DNA from: JL08 sp963765555
GTDB lineage: Bacteria; Pseudomonadota; Alphaproteobacteria; Rhodobacterales; Rhodobacteraceae
DNA: 64,000 nucleotides
NCBI GenBank assembly: GCA_963765555.1
Contig: CAVXWX010000005.1
Coordinates: 251,780-315,779 of the forward strand
Direction of reading: 5' to 3'
Within the stretch, counting starts at the first letter, position 1, and every line of letters begins with the position of its first letter. Positions 1 through 8,884 of this stretch are shown here, in pieces. The notes beneath the pieces were generated by a model, which made no database searches, was not told where the DNA came from, and saw only the letters and a list, made by a program, of their open reading frames with translations. A program made the position numbers and the translations under genes.

Positions 1-628
1 TGGATTTATAGGTCTCAATTTCACACAGGCGCTGCACCACACGGCCCACACGCCGGCGTCCGACATCAGGCGACACAAACACCGCAAATCGCTGGTGTCC
101 TGCCCCATCGATACGGAAATCCCCGGCCACAACAGCCGCATTATCCAGCACATGCGCAACCGCCACGCTTTCGGGCACGAACCAGTCGCCGATCAATGCG
201 CCGATCTGTTCGTCAACGGGCCGTTCCAACACCCGTATCATGATCGATGTGATACGTTGGCCCGGTGCCCGCGCAAGCCAGTCTTCGGGAAACACCTCGA
301 AATCGACGGGGTTGAACGGGCGATCACTGACCCCGTCCAGAAAGGCCGTATAGGTCACGAATTCGGTGTGTTGTTCCCATTTGATCATATGGCGCCCGAT
401 TGTACCCGAGTAATGCGTCGCACCGGGTTGCGGATGGGGGGCACCAAACCGGTCAAGCAGATCAATCAGGTGATCCATATCCTTGGTGCGGTCCCTGTGG
501 GCGGCATCGTCGGGTTGTTTGATCGCGATATAGACGGCCGTACACGGCACGCTGGTTGCGGGAAACGGGCGGGCGTGCAGTTCATTGGCAAGCGGATACC
601 GCAGCGGGTGGTCCTGGATCGGGGGCAT
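1..628 (-). CDS. DUF3422 family protein, 3' part outside the window
   Basis: The gene runs off the left edge; 209 codons of its 5' part are visible. The first residues contain NELHARPFPA, the N-terminal signature of the DUF3422 family (proteins of about 420-450 residues, often with C-terminal membrane segments that would lie outside the window). The ATG at 628 is preceded by an AGGACAGG ribosome-binding site. Its function is unknown. There is no frame break in the visible part. The upstream neighbour pntB points the same way but is separated by about 200 bases with a terminator, so this is probably its own transcription unit. Confidence 0.8.
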   Translation of the reverse strand, partial: MPPIQDHPLRYPLANELHARPFPATSVPCTAVYIAIKQPDDAAHRDRTKDMDHLIDLLDRFGAPHPQPGATHYSGTIGRHMIKWEQHTEFVTYTAFLDGVSDRPFNPVDFEVFPEDWLARAPGQRITSIMIRVLERPVDEQIGALIGDWFVPESVAVAHVLDNAAVVAGDFRIDGAGHQRFAVFVSPDVGRRRVGRVVQRLCEIETYKS

Positions 629-770
629 TGAACCTGTCCTAGATGTCGACACGGCCTTTTTACAGGCCATGCGCCAAATTGAAAGCTAATTTTGTTATTT
701 TTCAGTAAGTTAGAAGGATACAATGGTATGCAGTACAACGCGCCACGTCAAAACCGGACGGGTGAAACGG

Positions 771-803
771 AAAATGCCCCGCAAAATTCATGCGGGGCAT
801 TCA
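771..803 (-). terminator. Rho-independent terminator of pntAB
   Basis: A perfect 10-bp inverted repeat (774-783 with 791-800, arm ATGCCCCGCA) has a 7-base loop. Read on the minus strand it is followed by a short T run (ATTTTCC). It lies just past the pntB stop codon. The rest of 629-833 holds the start region of the DUF3422 gene and nothing else I recognise. Confidence 0.8.
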
Positions 804-833
804 TTGTTCAGCGGGCGTTCGGGCGGGAACGCC

Positions 834-2267
834 TTACTCGATCATGGGCAAAAGCTTGTCCAGCGATGCCTTGGCATCACCATAAAACATCCGCGTATTT
901 TCTTTGAAAAACAACGGGTTTTCGATACCGGAATAACCTGTGCCCTGGCCGCGCTTTGAAACAAACACCTGCTTGGCCTTCCAGCATTCCAGAACCGGCA
1001 TACCGGCAATGGGGCTGTTTGGATCATCTTGCGCGGCCGGATTCACGATGTCGTTGGAACCGATCACGATCGCCACATCCGTATCCGGAAAATCATCGTT
1101 GATTTCGTCCATTTCCATCACGATGTCATAAGGCACACGTGCTTCGGCCAGCAAAACATTCATGTGGCCCGGCAACCGCCCCGCAACGGGGTGAATGGCA
1201 AAGCGCACGTTCTTGCCTTTGGCGCGCAGTTTGCGCACCAGTTCGGCAACGCCCTGCTGGGCCTGCGCAACCGCCATGCCGTATCCCGGAATGATGATCA
1301 CGCTGTCAGCTTCGTTCAGGGCGGTGGCAACACCTTCGGCCTCGATGGCGACCTGTTCGCCTTCTACCGCCATCTGTTCGCCCGCAGGGCCGCCAAAGCC
1401 GCCCAGAATGACGCTGACAAACGACCGGTTCATCGCCTTGCACATGATGTAAGACAGGATCGCACCGCTAGAGCCGACCAATGCACCGACCACGATCAGC
1501 AGATCATTGCCAAGGCTGAAGCCGATCGCCGCCGCCGCCCAGCCCGAATAACTGTTCAGCATCGACACAACGACAGGCATGTCTGCCCCGCCGATGCCCA
1601 TGATCAGGTGATAACCGATAAACAGCGCGGCAAGCGTCATCAAGAACAGGGGCAGGAAGCCGCCGGTGTTGGAGTACCAGATCAGACACAGCACCGAAAT
1701 GGCTGCTGCCGCCGCGTTCAACATATGTCCACCGGGCAGTTTCTTGGCTGCACTGTCGACCTTGCCCGCCAGTTTGCCATAGGCAATGACAGACCCTGTA
1801 AACGTGACCGCACCAATGAACACACCCAGGAACAATTCAACCCGCAGGATCGACACCTCGATCCCGTCTTTCTTGGCCAGCAAGGCGGCAAATCCTTCCA
1901 GAGATTTACGCGCGGTTTCGTCCATCGCCAGCACGCGGCCCAGTTCAATATGCGCGATAAAGCCGACAAAAACCGCCGCCAGACCCACAAGGCTGTGCAT
2001 GGCCGCAACCAGTTCCGGCATCTGGGTCATCTGCACCCGCGTGGCCAGTTGATAGCCGATCGCCCCGCCCAGCGCGATCAGCACGACCGACGCCAGCCAC
2101 AAACCAGAGCCCGGACCAATCAGGGTGGCGAACACCGCAAGGCCCATGCCGACAATGCCGTACCAGACCGCGCGCTTGGCGCTTTCCTGACCGGACAAAC
2201 CGCCAAGGCTAAGGATGAAAAGAACTGCTGCAACGACGTAAGCTGCTGTTGTAAAACCGAATTCCAT
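834..2267 (-). CDS. pntB: NAD(P) transhydrogenase, beta subunit
   Basis: This is the membrane subunit of proton-translocating transhydrogenase, which uses the proton gradient to transfer hydride from NADH to NADP+ and so supplies NADPH. The 477 residues are near the usual PntB length (about 460). The N-terminal half is a series of hydrophobic segments (domain II). The C-terminal third is the NADP-binding domain III, with the PGYGMAVAQAQ dinucleotide loop and a later GSNDIVNPAA segment. It starts at ATG 2267, 12 bases after the pntA stop, and the two form an operon. A strong terminator follows. Confidence 0.97.
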   Translation of the reverse strand: MEFGFTTAAYVVAAVLFILSLGGLSGQESAKRAVWYGIVGMGLAVFATLIGPGSGLWLASVVLIALGGAIGYQLATRVQMTQMPELVAAMHSLVGLAAVFVGFIAHIELGRVLAMDETARKSLEGFAALLAKKDGIEVSILRVELFLGVFIGAVTFTGSVIAYGKLAGKVDSAAKKLPGGHMLNAAAAAISVLCLIWYSNTGGFLPLFLMTLAALFIGYHLIMGIGGADMPVVVSMLNSYSGWAAAAIGFSLGNDLLIVVGALVGSSGAILSYIMCKAMNRSFVSVILGGFGGPAGEQMAVEGEQVAIEAEGVATALNEADSVIIIPGYGMAVAQAQQGVAELVRKLRAKGKNVRFAIHPVAGRLPGHMNVLLAEARVPYDIVMEMDEINDDFPDTDVAIVIGSNDIVNPAAQDDPNSPIAGMPVLECWKAKQVFVSKRGQGTGYSGIENPLFFKENTRMFYGDAKASLDKLLPMIE

Positions 2268-2279
2268 ATCGCGGCCCCC

Positions 2280-3854
2280 TTAGGATTTCTGGAACATGGC
2301 GAGCATGCGCCGTGTCACGAGGAAACCCCCGAAGATGTTAATTCCGGCCATAAAGACCGACAGGGCCGCCAGCAGGATCACCAGAAACGATCCTGATCCG
2401 ATCTGCATCAATGCGCCCAGAATGATGATCGACGAAATCGCATTGGTGATTGCCATCAACGGGGTGTGCAGGCTGTGTGCAACGCCCCAGATCACCTGAA
2501 AGCCGACGAACACCGCCAGAACAAAGACGATGAAATGCTGCATGAAGCTGGCCGGAGCGACCAATCCGACACCCAGAACCAGGGCACCGCCGACAGCCAG
2601 CAAAGTGACCTGATTTCGGGTCTGCTGCTTGAACGCGGCAAGTTCAGCCGCGCGCTTTTCTTCGGCAGTCGGTTCCTTGACCTTTTCCTTGGGTTTGGCC
2701 GCAATCGCCTGCACCTTGGGCGGCGGGGGCGGAAACGTCACCTCTTTGGCGTGGGTCACGGTGGCCCCGCGGATCACGTCGTCTTCCATGTCGTGATTGA
2801 TCACACCGTCTTTTTCCGGTGTCAGATCGGCCATCATATGGCGCACATTGGTCGCATAAAGGGTCGAGCTTTGTGCCGCCATCCGGCTTGGGAAATCGGT
2901 ATACCCGATGATTGTGACGCCGTTATCGGTCACAACCTTTTCATCCGCCACGGTCAGTTCGCAGTTGCCACCCCGCTCTGCCGCCAGATCAACGATCACC
3001 GATCCCGGCTTCATCACTTCGACCATATCCTTGGTCCACAGGATCGGTGCCGCGCGGTTGGGGATCAGCGCCGTGGTAATGACGATGTCGATATCGGGGG
3101 CCAGTTCACGGAATTTTTCAAGCTGTTTGGCCTGAAATTCGGGGCTGGACGGCGGCGCGTAACCACCCGTCGCGGCCCCGTCGGGCAATTCGCTGGCATC
3201 AAATTCAAGAAACACGAACTCTGCGCCCATGCTTTCGATCTGTTCGGCCACTTCGGGGCGCACATCGAACGCATAGGTGATCGCGCCCAGCGATGTGGCG
3301 GTACCGATGGCGGCAAGTCCGGCCACGCCAGCGCCAACCACCAGAACCTTGGCCGGAGGCACCTTGCCCGCGGCAGTCACCTGTCCGGTGAAAAAACGAC
3401 CAAAATTGTTACCGGCTTCGATCACGGCACGGTAACCCGCGATATTGGCCATAGAGCTTAGCGCATCCATTTTCTGCGCCCGCGAAATCCGCGGCACCAT
3501 ATCCATCGCGATGACCGTGGCACCCTTGGACGCGGCCAGATCCATCAGCTTTTCATTCGCGCCGGGGTAAAAGAACGAAATCAGGGTTTGCCCGTCCGTC
3601 AGGCGCTTGGCCTCGGTATCGGTGGGGGGGCGCACCTTGGCCACCACGTCCGATCCTTTGAACAAGGCGGCGGCAGTCTTGACCACTTTGACCCCTGCAG
3701 CCTTGTAGGCGTCATCAGAAAACCCTGCGGCTACGCCCGCACCGGATTCAATCAGACAGTCATGGCCTAGCTTTTGCAATTGCACGGCACTGTCCGGCGT
3801 CATGGCAACGCGCGCCTCGCCTTCGAAGACTTCTTTGGGTGTTCCGATCTTCAA
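2280..3854 (-). CDS. pntA: NAD(P) transhydrogenase, alpha subunit (fused form)
   Basis: This is the NAD(H)-binding subunit of transhydrogenase. The 524 residues match the fused enterobacterial form rather than the split PntAA/PntAB genes of some other alphaproteobacteria. The N-terminus MKIGTPKEVFEGEARVA and the nucleotide loop VVGAGVAGLAAIG form domain I. A proline- and lysine-rich linker around residues 370-400 leads to four C-terminal membrane segments. The only start codon that fits the conserved N-terminus is TTG at 3854, with GGGGGA upstream; no ATG or GTG lies in frame before it. It is first in the operon with pntB. Confidence 0.96.
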   Translation of the reverse strand: MKIGTPKEVFEGEARVAMTPDSAVQLQKLGHDCLIESGAGVAAGFSDDAYKAAGVKVVKTAAALFKGSDVVAKVRPPTDTEAKRLTDGQTLISFFYPGANEKLMDLAASKGATVIAMDMVPRISRAQKMDALSSMANIAGYRAVIEAGNNFGRFFTGQVTAAGKVPPAKVLVVGAGVAGLAAIGTATSLGAITYAFDVRPEVAEQIESMGAEFVFLEFDASELPDGAATGGYAPPSSPEFQAKQLEKFRELAPDIDIVITTALIPNRAAPILWTKDMVEVMKPGSVIVDLAAERGGNCELTVADEKVVTDNGVTIIGYTDFPSRMAAQSSTLYATNVRHMMADLTPEKDGVINHDMEDDVIRGATVTHAKEVTFPPPPPKVQAIAAKPKEKVKEPTAEEKRAAELAAFKQQTRNQVTLLAVGGALVLGVGLVAPASFMQHFIVFVLAVFVGFQVIWGVAHSLHTPLMAITNAISSIIILGALMQIGSGSFLVILLAALSVFMAGINIFGGFLVTRRMLAMFQKS

Positions 3855-3954
3855 TTTGAATTCCCCCGTCAGGTAAATTTCTTTTTGCCGCAGGGCAGCA
3901 TGCGGCGTCAGGTTAGTTCCCTAGCGCGCGCAATAAAGTTGCGCAAGCAATAGA

Positions 3955-3983
3955 CGCAATTGAAATAGAATTTTTCGCAATTG
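3955..3983. repeat. Two CGCAATTG direct repeats upstream of pntA
   Basis: CGCAATTG occurs at 3955-3962 and again at 3976-3983, 21 bases apart (two helical turns), with a palindromic TTGCGCAA just to the left. They lie about 100-130 bases upstream of the pntA start, in an AT-rich stretch that probably holds the promoter. The spacing would suit two protein molecules on one DNA face. No regulator is identified. Confidence 0.35.
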
Positions 3984-3985
3984 AT

Positions 3986-4435
3986 CTAAACCCAGCGGCG
4001 TACCTTGCCTTCGTAGCGGGCGAAATCCATCCGGAACGTGCGCCGCATCCGGTTTTCTTCCGGAATAATGAAGCGTTTTTCCAACACCCAAACGAAAATC
4101 GGGACCAAGGCAAGTGATGGCACCGCATCCCACCGCAGAATCAGGCCCGCAAGAATAAGTACATCGCCCAGATAGATCGGATTGCGCGATTTGCTGAAAA
4201 TCCCCGACTGGATCAGGCGTTCAGGTGTCTGGTGCGGAATGATTGTTGTTTTGTGTCGGCGGAATTCGACAAAGGCCATCAGCGCCAAAATTATGCCACC
4301 ACCGATCAGAATGCCCGCGGCAAACCCTGCCCACGCCCCGCCAAACCCAAGCCCGAATGTAAAATAGGTGGATTGCACCCAGGCCAGGGCGACAAATCCG
4401 GCCAGCCAGACTGGCGGCATATCCAGCCATTTCAT
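3986..4435 (-). CDS. Isoprenylcysteine carboxyl methyltransferase (ICMT)-like membrane protein
   Basis: A 149-residue integral membrane protein of the ICMT/PEMT-like methyltransferase superfamily. Three to four hydrophobic segments come first. The C-terminal half carries the family block SKSRNPIYLGDVLIL and the ending EENRMRRTFRMDFARYEGKVRRW, cited here as EENRM...FARYEGKVRRW, which binds S-adenosylmethionine in relatives. The substrate in bacteria is usually unknown. The frame is open further upstream, but that part overlaps the preceding gene, so the ATG at 4435 is preferred. Confidence 0.78.
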   Translation of the reverse strand: MKWLDMPPVWLAGFVALAWVQSTYFTFGLGFGGAWAGFAAGILIGGGIILALMAFVEFRRHKTTIIPHQTPERLIQSGIFSKSRNPIYLGDVLILAGLILRWDAVPSLALVPIFVWVLEKRFIIPEENRMRRTFRMDFARYEGKVRRWV

Positions 4436-4493
4436 CGCGAAACAGGTCCGCCTGCCAAAAAGGAGCGATTGGAAGCCCAGCGATTGGTTTGCA

Positions 4494-5441
4494 TTATTCC
4501 CACTCCATCTCTTCGAACACACGGCCTGCATTCTTTGTGGCCAGTTCCTCAAATGTATCAAGACCGGCCCAGTTCGACTGATCCACGTAGTAGGCACCGG
4601 CCAGATCGCCGCCATCATCAATATAAGCGCCGATTTTCGCGCGTAAATCCACCAGATAATCCAGCGTATAGCGGCGCACCTGATCGAAATTGGTCGGATG
4701 GCCGTGCCCGGGAATCACATATGTCGGGGCCAAAGGTTCCAGTGCGGTTTCCCATGTTTCGATCCAGCACGAGGTACAGGTATGCGCAAATATCGGCAGC
4801 ATCCGTTCGTGAAACGCGATGTCGCCTGTGATCATGATGTTCCATTGCGGGATCCACACCTGCGCATCGCCGGGATCGTGGGCCGGCCCCAGATGCAGCA
4901 CCTGAATATCGACGCCACCCAAAGACACGTCATAGCGATCCTCGAATGACAGATTGGCATGAACCACATCGGTGCCTTCTGCCCTGTCACGGTTATAGCC
5001 CTGCATGCCCTGCAGGATAAAATCACCGTTCTTCGTGGTTTCGGCAATCGCATCCTGATGGGCCAGAATATCAATGCCCTGCTGCGCCCAATAGCCGTTG
5101 CCCAGCATCGCGTGGCCCTGCCCGTTTTCGTTGATCACCAGAACAACGGGCTGGTCCGTAACGGCCTTGATCTCGTCATGTAACGCGGCGGCCAGACGAT
5201 AGGACGCACCTGAATTGATCACCACAACGCCTTCATCTGTAACGATAAAAGACAGGTTGTTATTGTGGCCCGCGTTTTCATAGGTGGGCGGGGCCGTTGC
5301 GCCGATCGCCGTATAGACATGGGGAATGAACTCAACCGGTTTGGAATACAGCTCCGATTGCGGATACTGGTCGGCGATCTCTTCGCTGGCATGCACTACA
5401 CCGGCCGACAGGATCAAGACGGCACCCAAAACATACTTCAT
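4494..5441 (-). CDS. Exported metallo-beta-lactamase-fold protein with altered metal motif
   Basis: A 315-residue protein with a clear signal peptide (MKYVLGAVLILSAGVVHA, then SEE), so it probably acts in the periplasm. The ATG at 5441 has an excellent AAGGAG site 7 bases upstream; the GTG-like starts further out do not. The fold is that of MBL hydrolases of the quinoprotein-associated type: LGPAHDPGDAQVW, ITGD and IPGHGHP supply the usual later metal ligands. The first metal motif, normally HxHxDH, reads NGQGHA here (INENGQGHAMLGN), so four ligands are replaced. It may bind a single metal or be a non-catalytic relative. A CTSC pair lies near residue 235. Confidence 0.8.
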   Translation of the reverse strand: MKYVLGAVLILSAGVVHASEEIADQYPQSELYSKPVEFIPHVYTAIGATAPPTYENAGHNNNLSFIVTDEGVVVINSGASYRLAAALHDEIKAVTDQPVVLVINENGQGHAMLGNGYWAQQGIDILAHQDAIAETTKNGDFILQGMQGYNRDRAEGTDVVHANLSFEDRYDVSLGGVDIQVLHLGPAHDPGDAQVWIPQWNIMITGDIAFHERMLPIFAHTCTSCWIETWETALEPLAPTYVIPGHGHPTNFDQVRRYTLDYLVDLRAKIGAYIDDGGDLAGAYYVDQSNWAGLDTFEELATKNAGRVFEEMEWE

Positions 5442-5551
5442 GGCAACTCCTTTCGTTTGCTTCACATTCACAGATACGAATGGGTAAGTAAAGCTGCACC
5501 TTGCCCCTTGGTCACACCCCGCTAAGCTGCGCGCAAAGAGGAGTCACTGAC

Positions 5552-6304
5552 ATGCAGTTAAGCGGAAAACACGCCCTTGTTACAGGCGGCGGCACCGGCA
5601 TCGGGCTGGCGATTGCACACGCGCTGGCCCAACAGGGTGCACAGGTCACGATCACAGGGCGCCGCCAACAGATGCTGGATCAGGTAGCAACCGATCGGAT
5701 CACAGGCCTGGCAATGGATGTCCGCAACGAAAACAATGTTCAAGATGTTATATCGAAAGCCGTGCAAGATCATGGCCCGATCCAGATCTGTTTGGCCAAT
5801 GCTGGCATTGCCGAGGGGCGCGCGCTGCACAAGACCGACATGGAATTCTGGCGCAACATCATGGCGACCAATCTGGATGGCGCATTCCTGACCATCCGCG
5901 AGGCGATGAATTCCATGGTGCACACCGATTGGGGCCGCGTGATTACCGTATCTTCCATTGCGGGCCTGCGCGGGTTGAAAGGGGCATCTGCCTACACGGC
6001 CTCCAAACACGGACTGATCGGACTGACACGCGCATTAAGCGAGGATTACATGGGCAAACCCTATACGTTCAATGCGCTTTGCCCGGGATATGTGGATACG
6101 AACATCGTGGCGCAAAATACCACCAGCATCGCCGAACGCGCGGGCATTTCAACCGATGAGGCCCGCAATCTGATGATCAGCGCGAACCCCCATAAACGCC
6201 TGATCGCCCCCGAAGAGGTTGCCGCCGCAGCGCTTTGGCTTTGCCTGCCCGGATCGGACAGCGTGAACGGACAATGCATCGAGATCGCGGGCGGGCAGAT
6301 TTAG
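5552..6304 (+). CDS. Short-chain dehydrogenase/reductase (SDR)
   Basis: A 250-residue classical SDR. It has the NAD(P)-binding TGGGTGIG loop near residue 11, NAG near residue 85, catalytic Ser in SSIAG, and the YTASK Tyr-Lys pair. The C-terminal GGQI-type ending is usual. The ATG at 5552 follows an AAAGAGGAG ribosome-binding site; the frame extends upstream without a good start signal. It most resembles 3-hydroxybutyrate or 3-oxoacyl reductase types, but the substrate cannot be read from sequence. It precedes kynU by 78 bases on the same strand and may belong to the kynurenine unit. Confidence 0.88.
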   Translation: MQLSGKHALVTGGGTGIGLAIAHALAQQGAQVTITGRRQQMLDQVATDRITGLAMDVRNENNVQDVISKAVQDHGPIQICLANAGIAEGRALHKTDMEFWRNIMATNLDGAFLTIREAMNSMVHTDWGRVITVSSIAGLRGLKGASAYTASKHGLIGLTRALSEDYMGKPYTFNALCPGYVDTNIVAQNTTSIAERAGISTDEARNLMISANPHKRLIAPEEVAAAALWLCLPGSDSVNGQCIEIAGGQI

Positions 6305-6382
6305 CGCACGCCTTTACACAAGGCGTTTCGGGGCGTATGCCCGCAGATATACTTTAAGCCTAAAATACCTAGCGAGGGCCTG

Positions 6383-7576
6383 ATGACCGATTTCGCCGCA
6401 ACCAAAGCCATGTTCGATCTGCCGGACGGCATGATATATCTGGATGGCAATTCGCTTGGCCCCCTGCCCAAATCGGCCCCGGCCCGACTGGACGGAATGC
6501 TGAAGGATGAATGGGGCAAAATGCTGATCACCGGCTGGAACAAGGCGGGCTGGATGGCGCAACCCATGACCATCGGTGATCGTGTCGGCGCGATGATCGG
6601 AGCCGAAGCCGGCCATGTTGTGATGGGCGACACCCTGACCATCAAGGTGTTTCAGGCACTGGCCGCCGCGCTTGATCTGGCGGGGGATCGCAAGGTGATC
6701 CTGTCAGACAACGGCAACTTCCCGACCGACCTTTATATGGCACAGGGCCTTCTGAACACGCTGGATCGCGGCCATGAATTGCGCATTGTCGACCCCGAAG
6801 ACGTCGCCGATGCAATCAACGATGATGTCGCCGTGATGATGCTGACCGAGGTGGATTACCGCACAGGCCGGATGCACGATATGGCGGCGCTGACAAAAAA
6901 GGCGCATGACCACAGTGTTCTGACCGTTTGGGATCTGGCCCATTCAGCGGGGGCCATTCCGGTGAATGTGGCCGCTGCTGAGGCAGATTTTGCCGTGGGC
7001 TGCAGTTACAAATACCTCAACGGCGGCCCCGGTGCGCCCGCGTTTATCTATGTCGCACCGCGCCACGCGGAGCACATCAAACCGGCGCTGTCGGGCTGGC
7101 TGGGCCATGCCGCGCCGTTTGCCTTTGATCTGGACTATCGACCGGGGCACGGCATCGAACGGATGCGCGTGGGCACGCCGCCGGTCTTGCAGATGACGGC
7201 GCTGGAATGCGCGCTTGATATCTGGGACATGGCCGAAATGGCAGATGTGCGCGCCAGATCGATGGAACTGACCGACCTGTTTGTCGAACTGGTGGAAGAA
7301 AAATGCCCGCAACTGACGCTGGCCAGCCCCCGCGATGCAACGCAGCGCGGATCACAAGTGTCGTTCCGGTTTGAACAGGGCTATGCCGCGATGCAGGCCC
7401 TGATCGCGCGCGGTGTGATCGGGGACTTCCGGATGCCCGATGTGATGCGCTTTGGCTTTACTCCGCTTTACATCGACGCGAACGACGTCCGTCAAGCTGT
7501 TGATATCATGGCAGACGTGATGAACAACAATCTGTGGGACCGCGACGAATACAAGGTGCGCGCAGCGGTCACATGA
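6383..7576 (+). CDS. kynU: Kynureninase
   Basis: This PLP enzyme splits L-kynurenine into anthranilate and alanine in tryptophan catabolism. At 397 residues it is close to the usual length. Family marks are YLDGNSLGPLP near residue 20, the SHxxW-like aromatic region TGWNKAGW, WDLAHSAGA, and the PLP-lysine segment GCSYKYLNGGPG. The stop overlaps the start of the GNAT gene (ATGA), showing translational coupling in a kynU-GNAT-kynA unit. Confidence 0.96.
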   Translation: MTDFAATKAMFDLPDGMIYLDGNSLGPLPKSAPARLDGMLKDEWGKMLITGWNKAGWMAQPMTIGDRVGAMIGAEAGHVVMGDTLTIKVFQALAAALDLAGDRKVILSDNGNFPTDLYMAQGLLNTLDRGHELRIVDPEDVADAINDDVAVMMLTEVDYRTGRMHDMAALTKKAHDHSVLTVWDLAHSAGAIPVNVAAAEADFAVGCSYKYLNGGPGAPAFIYVAPRHAEHIKPALSGWLGHAAPFAFDLDYRPGHGIERMRVGTPPVLQMTALECALDIWDMAEMADVRARSMELTDLFVELVEEKCPQLTLASPRDATQRGSQVSFRFEQGYAAMQALIARGVIGDFRMPDVMRFGFTPLYIDANDVRQAVDIMADVMNNNLWDRDEYKVRAAVT

Positions 7577-8058
7577 CACCGCTGATCCGTCCTTACCAAG
7601 CGCAGGATCGCGCAGCCTGTGCCGCCGTCTTCTACCGCGCCGTGCGTGAAGGCGCGGCAGAACAGTACAGCCCAGAACAACGCGCGGCATGGGCACCAGA
7701 AGGCAAGCCGGATACCGCCACGCCCGACCGCCTGTTGGATCAATATTGTTGGGTGGCCGAACAGAACGGGCAGATCACCGGTTTCATGTCCCTGACACCT
7801 TCGGGCTATCTGGACATGGCGTTTGTTCTGCCCGAGGCGAAAGGCAAAGGCGTCGCTGATGCGCTTTACCGCGCGCTGATGGCACGCGCCAAGCAAGACA
7901 ACATCGAGAACCTGACTGTTCACGCCAGCCACGGCGCGCGGCATTTCTTTGAAAAGCACGGCTGGCAAGTTGATCACCAGGAACAACATCCGATCAACGG
8001 ACAGACATTAGAACGCTTTCAGATGTCATTAATACCAAAGGATAATAAACATGACTGA
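7573..8058 (+). CDS. GNAT-family N-acetyltransferase
   Basis: A 161-residue acetyltransferase of the GNAT fold. The acetyl-CoA loop reads VLPEAKGKGVADALY (motif A, Q/RxxGxG/A type), followed by a motif B-like HGARHFFEKHGW. The ATG at 7573 overlaps the kynU stop by four bases, and its own end overlaps the kynA start by eight. The substrate is unknown. Lying between two kynurenine-pathway genes it could act on a tryptophan-derived amine, but that is inference only. Confidence 0.85.
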   Translation: MTPLIRPYQAQDRAACAAVFYRAVREGAAEQYSPEQRAAWAPEGKPDTATPDRLLDQYCWVAEQNGQITGFMSLTPSGYLDMAFVLPEAKGKGVADALYRALMARAKQDNIENLTVHASHGARHFFEKHGWQVDHQEQHPINGQTLERFQMSLIPKDNKHD

Positions 8059-8884
8059 TCCTTATGATCCTTCCGATGAGGGCGCGCAAATGTCATTCGA
8101 CGGGCGCATGTCCTATGGCGATTATCTGGGCCTGTCCGCCCTGCTGGACGCCCAGCACCCGCTATCGGACGCACATGACGAAATGCTGTTCATCATCCAG
8201 CACCAGACATCGGAATTGTGGATGCGGCTGGCGATACACGAACTGACGGCGGCGCGCGCAACCTTGCAAGGGGGTGACCGGCGACCTGCATTCAAAATGC
8301 TGGCGCGCGTGTCACGCATTTTCGAACAGTTGAACAACGCATGGGATGTGCTGCGCACGATGACGCCCAGCGATTACACCACGTTCCGCGATGCGCTTGG
8401 CCAGTCGTCCGGTTTTCAATCCCATCAATACCGCCAGATCGAATTCATTCTGGGCAATCGCAACCCCGCGATGCTGCGCCCGCATGCGCACCGCCCCAAG
8501 ATCGCCGCGTTGTTGCAGGCCGAGCTGGCAACCCCGTCGCTATATGATGTGGCATTGCAGGCGCTGCACGCCTCCATACCCCTGCCGGACGCGGTGTTGC
8601 ACCGCGATATTGCGATGCCGCATCAGGCCAGCGATGCAATTATCGCCGCCTGGAGCGCGGTCTATCGCGCGCCACAAACCCATTGGGAACTTTATGAACT
8701 GGCGGAAAAGCTGGTCGATCTAGAGGATTATTTCCGCCGCTGGCGGTTCAATCATGTGACCACAGTGGAACGTGTGATCGGTTTCAAGCGCGGCACCGGC
8801 GGCACCGGCGGTGTCAGCTATCTCAAGAAGATGCTCGAGGTCGAACTGTTCCCCGAGCTTTGGCATTTGCGGACGGGGCTTTGA
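8051..8884 (+). CDS. kynA: Tryptophan 2,3-dioxygenase
   Basis: This heme enzyme opens the indole ring of L-tryptophan to give N-formylkynurenine. The 277 residues match the bacterial form. Marks include MSYGDYLGL, the substrate-pocket segment FIIQHQTSELWMR, the likely heme-ligand histidine in NHVTTVERVIGF, and the loop GTGGTGGVSYLKKML. It is the last gene of the unit. Its 3' end overlaps the end of the convergent flavodoxin gene by 62 bases. No kynB-like formamidase lies next to it. Confidence 0.96.
   Translation: MTDPYDPSDEGAQMSFDGRMSYGDYLGLSALLDAQHPLSDAHDEMLFIIQHQTSELWMRLAIHELTAARATLQGGDRRPAFKMLARVSRIFEQLNNAWDVLRTMTPSDYTTFRDALGQSSGFQSHQYRQIEFILGNRNPAMLRPHAHRPKIAALLQAELATPSLYDVALQALHASIPLPDAVLHRDIAMPHQASDAIIAAWSAVYRAPQTHWELYELAEKLVDLEDYFRRWRFNHVTTVERVIGFKRGTGGTGGVSYLKKMLEVELFPELWHLRTGL

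Noticed and set aside
95..631. Plus-strand open frame of 178 codons
   Set aside because: It is antisense to the DUF3422 gene, whose minus-strand reading has a conserved N-terminus and ribosome-binding site.
1029..2396. Plus-strand frame of 455 codons antisense to pntB and the end of pntA
   Set aside because: The sequence is His/Arg/Gln-rich without domains, typical of the shadow of a GC-rich gene.
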